DNA of 64,000 bases from Pseudomaricurvus sp033283335 (GTDB lineage Bacteria; Pseudomonadota; Gammaproteobacteria; Pseudomonadales; Cellvibrionaceae), in the NCBI GenBank assembly GCA_033283335.1, contig JAWMQP010000002.1, positions 496,001 through 560,000 of the forward strand. The letters run 5' to 3'. The notes below the pieces were generated by a model. The model had not been told where the DNA came from. It made no database searches and saw nothing but the letters and a program-made list of their open reading frames with translations. The translations under genes were made by a program, and so were the position numbers. Of the stretch, positions 7,744 to 14,956 are shown in pieces (the stretch's first letter is position 1; every line of letters begins with the position of its first letter).

Positions 7744-9624
7744 TCAGGGGGTGTACCAGATCGGCGATGTCCAGGCGCGTTCCTTCACCACCTTGGGCAA
7801 CATCTCCGGATGCGGCACATCAGCCTTTTTGGCGTCGTACATGCTCCAGCGGCACACCGGGTTTTCCAGCACCCGGGCGTAGTAGAACGCGTATTCACCG
7901 GCTTTGAACTCCGGATCTTTCCAGGTGGTGGACAGTTCCGCATCGCCTTTGCCTTTGCTGATGGAGCAGTCCTCCAGATCGACAGTAGCGCCATTATCCG
8001 GACAGCGGTGGGTGGTTGGGTCCGGTTCATCGCCATCCGAGCAGGCGATGTCGTAGGTCATTTCTTTCAGCTCGTTATTGGCGGTACGCCAACCCTTGAT
8101 GATCTGGATTTTGGCCAGTGGCGCACTGTCTGGATCTCGCTGTGCCCATACCATGAACGTGGGGGCTTTACCTTCAGGAGCCTTGACGAGATCCCCACCT
8201 TGCGGGACGCCATGCTCATAACCGTCTTTGATCCAATGACGTTTTTTGTGCGCTTTCTGCTTAAAGTCATAGCCGCCGAACATGCGTACCTTGGTACGGG
8301 TGCCGCTGGTGGCGAAGGTTTCCTTGCGATGCAGTGCGTCCCAGATATCGGTACGGGTATTACTCTCGGCCCACACACCCGTTACCCCGCCGGGATTGTA
8401 CAGTTTGGTTGGGTCATCCTCCGCGGACATGCCCATGGCCAGGGCCGTGGGGTTGGGTTCCAATCCCAGACGCACTTTGGGGGTTCCGTCATTACTGGCG
8501 TAATGGCCTTCAAAATCGTCTTCAGCCGTATCACTCGGTGTGCCATTGTGGTTATCGGTGGCGGCAACAAAACCGTGTTTGAAGGGATTAATGCCCAGAT
8601 TCACCTGATGCTGCAAACCCAATTTCAAACCGTTACGGACAAAGGCGTATTCGTTACTGCAGCCAGCATTTTCTCCGTCAGGACACTCTTTAAACACCAT
8701 CTCAAAGTTACATTCTTCATCGGTTGTCATGATGCCAGTTTGACACTCGGAATTGCCCTTGATTTGCATGATTTCCACCAGGCGATCCATACGTGCCCGA
8801 CGGTCCAGGCTGTCTTGGGTCCAGGGCTTACCGTCGGAGGTTTTGCCCCAATAGAGCCGTCCCCAATAAAAGTTGGGGTTGTGGGGAATCGTCAGCACGC
8901 TGCAATCACCGGTACAGTTTTCCTCCAGCCATTTGTGCAGATCCTCGCCGGTGCCCTCAAACGCGGAGAATACCGTATCGGGCACATGTTTGGATTTGAA
9001 GATCACATTGCGGTGCATCATACCGCCTTTGCCTTCCGGGGCATTGGCTGAAAATTCGTAGGCGACAAAAGATGTGAATTTGCCCGGCACGTAATTTTCT
9101 GCCGCAGCTTGTTGCACATGACCCCAGGGACCACTGATGGCATTCAGGCAGGCTGAACCATCCTCGCCACAAATGTCGACATGCCGCTTGGGAGGTGTGA
9201 CAGCCATACCTGCAAACAGATCCTGAAACGGTTTCATATCGCCCTTACGAATGCCTGCACAGGTTTCCGAGTTGTAATATTTCATTTCCGGATTGGTGCA
9301 CATTTCGTATTCACCCAAAGCCTCTGAATGATCCGTAACGGCGGCAAAATCCAGAGGTTTCTTTATTCTTTTGGCCACACCGGTCGGCAGCTTTACTTCT
9401 TCACCTCTGGCAAACCGGTATGCGGTGTAAGGATCATTCATCGTATTGCCGAAGATATAAGCATCGAGAGAATAGGATGTGTGCAAATGCAGCTCGCCGA
9501 AATAAGCCTCCTTAAGGAAATTACGTTTGACACCCTCGACCTTTTCATCCCGAGCCTCAACCGCCATGGTGGTGATCAAGCCGGTGATCAGTAACAGCGG
9601 GATAAATTGATTACGCGATATCAT
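7744..9624 (-). CDS. DUF3604 family exported protein (copy 1)
   Basis: A 626-residue protein of the DUF3604 family, which has PHP-like metal-binding histidines and no established reaction. Visible motifs are LHLHTSYSLDAY near the N-terminus, AVTDHSE about 70 residues later and TIPHNPN in the middle. The N-terminus after ATG 9624 is a signal peptide (MISRNQFIPLLLITGLITTM). I preferred this ATG because GGAG lies 9-10 bases upstream; the open frame extends 17 codons further. Several cysteine pairs (for example GDCSVL and DICGEDG) suggest an extracytoplasmic location. The C-terminus RAWTSPIWYTP is shared with the second DUF3604 protein of this window, so the two are paralogues. Confidence 0.87.
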   Translation of the reverse strand: MISRNQFIPLLLITGLITTMAVEARDEKVEGVKRNFLKEAYFGELHLHTSYSLDAYIFGNTMNDPYTAYRFARGEEVKLPTGVAKRIKKPLDFAAVTDHSEALGEYEMCTNPEMKYYNSETCAGIRKGDMKPFQDLFAGMAVTPPKRHVDICGEDGSACLNAISGPWGHVQQAAAENYVPGKFTSFVAYEFSANAPEGKGGMMHRNVIFKSKHVPDTVFSAFEGTGEDLHKWLEENCTGDCSVLTIPHNPNFYWGRLYWGKTSDGKPWTQDSLDRRARMDRLVEIMQIKGNSECQTGIMTTDEECNFEMVFKECPDGENAGCSNEYAFVRNGLKLGLQHQVNLGINPFKHGFVAATDNHNGTPSDTAEDDFEGHYASNDGTPKVRLGLEPNPTALAMGMSAEDDPTKLYNPGGVTGVWAESNTRTDIWDALHRKETFATSGTRTKVRMFGGYDFKQKAHKKRHWIKDGYEHGVPQGGDLVKAPEGKAPTFMVWAQRDPDSAPLAKIQIIKGWRTANNELKEMTYDIACSDGDEPDPTTHRCPDNGATVDLEDCSISKGKGDAELSTTWKDPEFKAGEYAFYYARVLENPVCRWSMYDAKKADVPHPEMLPKVVKERAWTSPIWYTP

Positions 9625-9971
9625 TGAATGATCTCCTGCATTCAGGTGAGGCAGATGGACTGGACTCAAAGACATTGATACCAGTAGGCAACGGGATATT
9701 AGGATGAGTATAGAGCGAGTTTCGATGATGATTAGAGAAATCCATAACCGGTTTTTGAGGTCAACGGTTTTTATTGAGGCAAGTTATATCGTGGCTGATT
9801 TTTACACCGATCGGATTTAACTTTTGCTGGGAGGTAGTATGTCAGTACTGTAAAAATAATTTACAAAAAATGAATAAAAACTATTCACATGTCAACTTTA
9901 CCAAGCACCTTGAGAAGCATGAACACTCTTACTTGATGTCGCAATCAGTCAAACTACACTAGATTCTGTAC

Positions 9972-9985
9972 CTGTATGAGTACAG
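9972..9985. promoter_or_regulatory. Dyad CTGTA-TGAG-TACAG before the sulfatase
   Basis: The divergent gap 9625-10022 (about 400 bases) is AT-rich and holds no gene. A 5+4+5 dyad lies about 40 bases before the sulfatase start and could be an operator. No clear -35/-10 pair was identified with confidence. Confidence 0.3.
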
Positions 9986-10022
9986 CAATTGTGTACTTTC
10001 AAAATTGTCAGAGGATGAATTC

Positions 10023-11564
10023 ATGAAATCGATAGTGAGGTATGTGCTGCTCGTACTGGTGGTCGTAACAGCACCAGCAACATTCGCGGCTGACAAACCC
10101 AATTTTGTTGTTATTTTTGGTGACGATATTGGCTTCTGGAACCTCTCCTACAACAACGACGGCATGATGGGCTATCGCACGCCCAACATTGATCGTATTG
10201 CGAAAGAGGGGATGCGTTTCACCGATTACTACGCAGAGCAGTCTTGTACGGCTGGCCGGGCAGCGTTTATTACCGGACAGATGCCTGTACGAACCGGCCT
10301 CACCAAAGTAGGGGCGCCAGGAGCAGCCTTAGGTTTGCAGCCTGAAGATCCAACCCTGGCTGAACTACTCAAAACACAGGGTTACATCAGTGGCCAGTTT
10401 GGTAAAAACCACTTGGGTGATCGGGACGAGTTCTTGCCCACCAATCACGGCTTTGATGAATTTTACGGCAACCTTTATCACCTGAACGCTGAAGAAGCCC
10501 CAGAAAATCCCTACTACCCTAAAGACCCGGAATTCCGTAAGAAGTTTGGCCCTCGCGGCGTCATTCACAGCACGGCAGACGGTAAAGTCGAGGACACCGG
10601 TCCGTTAAACACAAAACGTATGGAGACGGCCGATAAGGAGTTTATGGACGCCGCCATCACCTGGATGGACAAGCAGGTTAAGGCTGATAAACCCTTCTTC
10701 CTGTGGATGAACACCACGCGCATGCACTACGTCACCCATGTGCCGCCAGAGTGGGAGGGAAAATCCGGCCTGAACTTTTATGCGGATGGCATGATGCAGC
10801 ACGATGCCGAGGTGGGTACATTGCTGGATCACCTGGACAAACTGGGCATCTCGGAAAATACCATCGTGATCTACACCACCGATAACGGACCGCATTTTAA
10901 TATGTGGCCCGATGGTGGTATCACCCCGTTTCGGGGAGAAAAGAACACCAACTGGGAAGGGGGCTACCGGGTGCCTTTCCTGATTCGCTGGCCGGGTAAA
11001 ATCAAGCCGGATTCCGTCAACAATCAAATTGCGGCCCACAACGATTGGGTACCTACCTTAATGGCCGCGGCCGGTGAACCCAATGTCAAAGAAAAATTGC
11101 TGAAAGGTTATCAAGCCGGTGGCAAGCGCTACAACGTTCACCTGGACGGTTACAATCTCCTTCCTCATATAACTGACTCGAAAGACGCCGGCGAATGGCC
11201 ACGCAAGGAATTTTACTACTGGAATGATGACGGTCAGTTGGTCTCAATGCGCTACGATCGCTGGAAGCTGGTGTTTAAAGAGCAGACCGCCAAACAGATG
11301 CGTGTTTGGATGGAACCCTTTGTCAGCTTGCGAGCACCGCTGGCCTTTGACCTGCGCATGGATCCCTTCGAACGAGCGCAGCACAACTCCAACACTTACC
11401 TGGAATGGATGGAAGCCCAGCTGCAATGGATGATTGTGCCCGCCCAGGCCATCGCCGGACAAATGGTGCAAACCTTCCAGAAATACCCTCCACGGCAGAA
11501 ACCGTCTTCTTTCAATTTGGATGAAGTGATTGAGGCTATGAGTAAGGGATCGGGTGGTAGGTAA
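10023..11564 (+). CDS. Exported arylsulfatase (formylglycine type)
   Basis: A 513-residue type I sulfatase that would hydrolyse sulfate esters outside the cytoplasm. The signal peptide ends in TFAAD. The metal-binding N-terminal motif VVIFGDDIGFWN is followed by the sulfatase signature CTAGR (Cys about residue 75), whose cysteine is converted to formylglycine by a separate maturation enzyme not seen in this window. A second signature, GYISGQFGKNHLGD, follows. I chose ATG 10023 because AGAGGA precedes it and the signal peptide begins there; a TTG six codons upstream is also in frame. It lies between two DUF3604 genes; a joint role in use of sulfated organic matter is possible but unproven. Confidence 0.9.
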   Translation: MKSIVRYVLLVLVVVTAPATFAADKPNFVVIFGDDIGFWNLSYNNDGMMGYRTPNIDRIAKEGMRFTDYYAEQSCTAGRAAFITGQMPVRTGLTKVGAPGAALGLQPEDPTLAELLKTQGYISGQFGKNHLGDRDEFLPTNHGFDEFYGNLYHLNAEEAPENPYYPKDPEFRKKFGPRGVIHSTADGKVEDTGPLNTKRMETADKEFMDAAITWMDKQVKADKPFFLWMNTTRMHYVTHVPPEWEGKSGLNFYADGMMQHDAEVGTLLDHLDKLGISENTIVIYTTDNGPHFNMWPDGGITPFRGEKNTNWEGGYRVPFLIRWPGKIKPDSVNNQIAAHNDWVPTLMAAAGEPNVKEKLLKGYQAGGKRYNVHLDGYNLLPHITDSKDAGEWPRKEFYYWNDDGQLVSMRYDRWKLVFKEQTAKQMRVWMEPFVSLRAPLAFDLRMDPFERAQHNSNTYLEWMEAQLQWMIVPAQAIAGQMVQTFQKYPPRQKPSSFNLDEVIEAMSKGSGGR

Positions 11565-11576
11565 GATTAGACTTTT

Positions 11577-11606
11577 TCAAGCATACGGCTTTGGTCGTAT
11601 GCTTGA
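11577..11606 (+). terminator. Hairpin after the sulfatase gene
   Basis: A perfect 11-bp inverted repeat, TCAAGCATACG and CGTATGCTTGA with an 8-base loop, lies 12 bases after the stop. It lacks a long T-run on the plus side, but TTTTT precedes the left arm, so it may act on either strand. Confidence 0.55.
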
Positions 11607-11690
11607 ATCTACAAAAAATATTTTCGTTTCAGTCAGTTATTTAGATAGTTGAGTGTACCATTCACGACTAGCACCGACGGTTGTCGGTAG

Positions 11691-11761
11691 GGTGCCAATA
11701 ACGGACGGTGGGAAGTCCATATAACTATATAGGGTGTCTACAACTCGTGGGTAACTCGGAG
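11691..11761 (-). repeat. Conserved post-attC segment, copy 1 (minus orientation)
   Basis: Read on the minus strand, directly after the R' box of the attC-like site, this segment runs CGAGTTACCCACGAG, TTGTAGACACCC, then GGACTTCCCA and CGTTATTGG. The first 28 bases are identical to the segment that follows the attC site at 44226-44286, and the next 40 bases are about two-thirds identical with the same spacing. What it does is unknown. Confidence 0.6.
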
Positions 11762-11851
11762 TTATAACGCCTTGCACACGGGCCGGAGTACGCAGTGCGG
11801 AGGTCCGATCCCAGCTTGCTGGACTGCTTTGCGTGGTGCAATTTGTTATGA
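11762..11851 (-). other. attC-like recombination site, orphan
   Basis: On the minus strand the 90-bp element starts with TCATAAC (R'') and ends with GTTATAA (R'). Inside, TTGCAC pairs with GTGCAA-type bases, ACGCA with TGCGT, and AGTCC with GGACC-type bases, giving the imperfect long hairpin of an integron attC site. No cassette reading frame on the same strand ends next to it, so it is orphaned. The surrounding gap 11565-12132 holds no gene. Confidence 0.6.
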
Positions 11852-12132
11852 ATTTTATTCGCCATATGCTCTTAAGTACTGGCTACGGCTAGTACGGGAA
11901 AGAGTTGGAGAATTACGGGTGAGCGGGTTATAGTGTCCCAAAGAAAAACGGGGGATAATTGTTCCTATACCAGACTTAGGCCGAAAAAAATTCGCTCAAG
12001 AAGGCACGGTGCGGACTTATTTTTGCCCGTGGGACGTAACCTACTATCGTCTTCCCATGACCCGACGTGACAAACCCTGAAGAGTTGCTACCTAGACTAT
12101 CTATAACGCGAGCTGAAAGCGGTGGTGCGGCA

Positions 12133-13536
12133 ATGAAACAAATCACAACCGATAGCATCCGAATAGCGGTAGTATTCATTCTGAGTGTTGCGACAGGTGG
12201 CTGTGAAGTAACGTCTGACATTTTAGAGGATTTAGAAAGACTTTGTGCACAGGATCCGATTTTAGTTAACGCGACCGGAGACCCGATAGATGCGGCTACA
12301 TGTTGTATTCCCGGCGAGGACCAGTGTACGCTTAGAGCTGCGATTAATACCGCCAATATATGTCGAGACGCGAGGCACATGCGCATCGAGCTCGCGCGCG
12401 ATGAGACGTACACTGTCTCCCGTGTGCATGAAGAGAGGCCAGAGTTTTCACGGCTATGGCGTGAAGCTAACAGTGCCGGCGGTGATGTGCTCCTTCCCTA
12501 CATTTACGGGGATTTAATAATTGATGGAAACGGCGCAGTAATTGATGCGAGCGAGGGTTCAGAAACACTGTTTCAAATCACCCCCGATGGCCATTTGCGC
12601 ATAAGGGGTTTAACACTTAGAAGCGACCTATCGGGCAATGAGGGTCGTCTCGGCGGTGCGTTTCGTAACCAGGGCCTGCTTGACGCTGAAGGGGTCCGAA
12701 TTGAGCGATTCCGCGCAAGACGGGGTGGAGGAATCTTCAATGAAGGGGGGGTTCAACTCGCTCATCGCGTGGAGTTCGTCGAAAATCGTGCGTTGCTTGG
12801 CGCCGGCATTTTCAATAAGCGCGGTTTGGATGGCAGGATGGTCAGTTTTCGAGGGAATGCCAGTGGTGGTACCGGCTCAGAGGGAACGGCAGTGTACAAC
12901 GACGAAGGCGCGCATGCGTATTTCTTACACAGTAGTTTTGAGGACCATCAACGTGATACCCCCATTGTGAACTTGGGCGGGATGCTACTCTGGGCAAGCA
13001 GTATCAATAATAACGGTACTGATGAGTTTTTAAGTAACGGTGCAATCAGAAACAGAGGAAGTATAGAGATCAGGTCGACTACCATTAGCCGCAATGTTAG
13101 CGCCATTGCCTGCGTATTCTGCGAAGACGGTTCTATGACGGTTAAAGACGCGACGATAGTGCGAAACGAGGTCGCGGCAGAATCGGCAGGCTCATTAAAC
13201 CTAGCGAATAGCTGTAGTGCAGAGATCTACAACACCGTTGTGGGCGAGACCATCAACTCGATCGACTGTGGGATAGCCTCTTCGGCGAGTTTGGCGGAGC
13301 GGTCAGCTAGCGCTTCGAGCGATGAGTCCTGCGGTTTTACGTTGACGGGTAGTGATTTTGCCCTAGAGCCTCTAGCCCCCAACGGTGGGCGTACACTCAA
13401 TCATATGCCAGGCCCCACCAGCATATTGATCAACGCGGGCACAGCATGTCTCTCGCCGGACCAGAGATGGTACGTGCGCGGCCGCGATGCCTGTGACATT
13501 GGGGCCGTGGAGAAGACTCGGGTGAGTGAACCTTAG
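12133..13536 (+). CDS. Beta-helix protein with choice-of-anchor Q-type ending
   Basis: A 467-residue secreted or lipid-anchored protein. The N-terminus is hydrophobic and ends in ATGGCE, a weak lipobox around Cys24. CTLRAAINTANICRDAR matches the CSLREA-type repeat start, and the middle has right-handed parallel beta-helix periodicity (for example LRIRGLTLRSDLSG, then RRGGGIFNEGG). The C-terminus (NGGRTLNHMPGP, then INAGTAC, DQRWYVRGRDACDIGAVE) is the usual end of choice-of-anchor Q proteins. Function unknown; such proteins are surface structures. The start is ATG 12133, though the frame is open from 12067. It lies next to an attC-like site and an IS remnant, and its base and codon use differ from the flanking genes, which suggests transfer. 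Confidence 0.7.
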   Translation: MKQITTDSIRIAVVFILSVATGGCEVTSDILEDLERLCAQDPILVNATGDPIDAATCCIPGEDQCTLRAAINTANICRDARHMRIELARDETYTVSRVHEERPEFSRLWREANSAGGDVLLPYIYGDLIIDGNGAVIDASEGSETLFQITPDGHLRIRGLTLRSDLSGNEGRLGGAFRNQGLLDAEGVRIERFRARRGGGIFNEGGVQLAHRVEFVENRALLGAGIFNKRGLDGRMVSFRGNASGGTGSEGTAVYNDEGAHAYFLHSSFEDHQRDTPIVNLGGMLLWASSINNNGTDEFLSNGAIRNRGSIEIRSTTISRNVSAIACVFCEDGSMTVKDATIVRNEVAAESAGSLNLANSCSAEIYNTVVGETINSIDCGIASSASLAERSASASSDESCGFTLTGSDFALEPLAPNGGRTLNHMPGPTSILINAGTACLSPDQRWYVRGRDACDIGAVEKTRVSEP

Positions 13537-13710
13537 GTATGGTCACTCAGTAGGTTGTTCACAGATAGTCCACTCTGGCTAATCGGTGGTAGGTAATTAA
13601 GACTAGCATGAGGCCGGTGCCAGTTGTATTGGTGCAGCCAAGGAAGCGGGTGTATTGGATTGGAGTGAACCGCTAGGACTGGACCAAGAGGTCTCCACAA
13701 ACCAAGCCGC

Positions 13711-13775
13711 TCGCCAGGCTAAATGTTGTTCGAAGCGATTTGGTGCTTGGTAGTTCAGTGCAGAGGAGGCGGTTA
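13711..13775 (-). pseudogene. Remnant of an IS3-family transposase (C-terminal end)
   Basis: On the minus strand the segment reads SALNYQAPNRFEQHLA, the ending of IS3-family OrfB transposases (HSALxYxxPxxFE). Immediately upstream the expected NRxxxH codons are present only in another frame, so the remnant is frameshifted and dead. The rest of the stretch 13537-14197 shows no gene; its right end contains the 33-bp repeat described separately. Confidence 0.45.
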
Positions 13776-14137
13776 ATTTCAATAACGCTGACTCGAAACA
13801 CGAGAGTGGAGGTCCCGGCTAGCTCCGTTTATGCGGCCTACGATTTCCACTGTATATCGAGCTTCCTGCGATTGATAGTACTGTTGCATCGATTTGTTGT
13901 GATTTCAACCTTGTAATGTTCCATTGGCCATATGCTCAGAAGTCTCTCCAATCTGATAATACGGAGGCATTGCAAGCGGACACGTCAAAATATGTACCAA
14001 AAACCCAGCTGGTAAGAGTCGTTTTCAAAATTCAGGGCGTTCAATTTTGTCACATAGGACGACCCATCAGAAAAGTGGTTGTACTTGTTCTTCCGTTTCT
14101 TTCTCATCTGTATTACACCTCGTTAGTTGGGAATGAA

Positions 14138-14170
14138 GTGTCTACTTTTCTTGGGGAAGCCTTCAGCGGC
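14138..14170 (-). repeat. 33-bp IS-end-like repeat, copy 1
   Basis: On the minus strand this reads GCCGCTGAAGGCTTCCCCAA then GAAAAGTAGACAC. A close copy is on the plus strand at 44364-44396. The pattern, a GGGGAAG-AAAAGTGGACAC-type end, resembles terminal repeats of IS3-family elements, but no intact element adjoins either copy. Here it replaces the second half of a cassette attC site. Confidence 0.45.
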
Positions 14171-14197
14171 GGTTTTTGTGTCCCTCTGGCTGGCTTT

Positions 14198-14535
14198 GTT
14201 AGGCAATATTTATTTGCTAGCCTTCTTCTCTCTAGCTTTGGCTTCTGCTTCCCTAGCTCGTGCCTCAGCCTCTCGTGCATTCGATTCTGCTTTTTCTGCA
14301 TTCGCTCGCGCTTCTCTGGCCTCGGCCTCTGCTATTTCTGCATGTTGCTTAGCTTCTTTCACATGCTCATCATCCACAGCAAATGTGTTTGAAGAAAACA
14401 AAGGCAGAATTGCAAAAGTTACAACAACTAACAGCTTCTTTAGATTGATCATAAAAACCTCCAGTTGTTTATATTCCCCTCTAAATTTCTTCATGAGGAT
14501 TGGGGATGTCCTCTTGAAGCGGCTATAAGCCTAAC
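14198..14535 (-). mobile_element. Integron-type gene cassette with truncated attC
   Basis: On the minus strand the cassette begins with GTTAGGC (14529-14535), carries one small gene with its own ribosome-binding site, and ends with the R'' box GCCTAAC (14198-14204). The two boxes are exact reverse complements, as expected when both come from one circular cassette. The following bases, AAAGCCAGCCAGAGGGACAC, look like the left half of an attC, but the right half is missing and the 33-bp repeat stands there instead. No integrase is in the window. Confidence 0.55.
14210..14452 (-). CDS. Small exported alanine/glutamate-rich coiled-coil protein
   Basis: An 80-residue protein with a signal peptide (MINLKKLLVVVTFAILPLFS, cleavage after NTFA) and a mature part made of near-perfect repeats of the type AEAEAREARANAEKAES, which should form one continuous charged helix or coiled coil. 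It resembles small periplasmic alanine-zipper proteins in character but I do not recognise a family. ATG 14452 is chosen because GGAGG lies 5 bases upstream; the open frame runs 14 codons further. It is the only gene of the minus-strand cassette and has no cysteine for lipidation. The function is unknown. Confidence 0.6.
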   Translation of the reverse strand: MINLKKLLVVVTFAILPLFSSNTFAVDDEHVKEAKQHAEIAEAEAREARANAEKAESNAREAEARAREAEAKAREKKASK

Positions 14536-14921
14536 ATTTAATTCAAAAGCCTGAGGCTTTATAACGCCTTGGCTTATTATCTTAGGTAGGGATTTTTTGG
14601 ATCTGAGAAAAAGCGCTTATAGATCAACTTATAATATTCAGAAACAGCAGAAGTGGTTTGAGATAGGGCGCCAAAACCATGCGTAATATCAAAATCCCTT
14701 TGCTTACATATTAGGTTCGGCTCTATAAAAATCAAGCACTTGCATAGTTATTTCAAAATTATAGAGCCACGGTCTTCTGAACACGGTAATTTGAGCTCCA
14801 ATCAATACTCTGAATGACCGCTATGGGTCAACAGACGTCAAAAGATTGGTTTGTAGATCTATGCATCAGAGTTACTGATATTCACAATCCATAGCGAGCT
14901 GCTGTCATCAAAGAAATAAAA

Positions 14922-14943
14922 AAAGGGCGGTCACCCGCCCTTT
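14922..14943 (-). terminator. Terminator of the second DUF3604 gene
   Basis: The stem AAAGGGCGG / CCGCCCTTT with a 4-base loop lies 13 bases after the minus-strand stop and is followed on that strand by a run of T. The stretch 14536-14956 otherwise holds no gene that I can support. Confidence 0.85.
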
Positions 14944-14956
14944 GTATAAAGAAAAA

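Noticed and set aside
7648..9051. Long plus-strand frame of 467 codons opposite the first DUF3604 gene
   Set aside because: It mirrors the real minus-strand gene, has no ribosome-binding site and no recognisable domain.
11976..12413. Minus-strand frame of 145 codons next to the orphan attC
   Set aside because: It is the shadow of the beta-helix gene; composition and residues (many Ser/Arg) do not look like a real protein.
14536..14640. Possible additional attC upstream of the minus-strand cassette (GCGTTATAA near 14565)
   Set aside because: A good R'-like box is present, but no matching R'' and no paired inner arms could be found, so it is not listed as a site.
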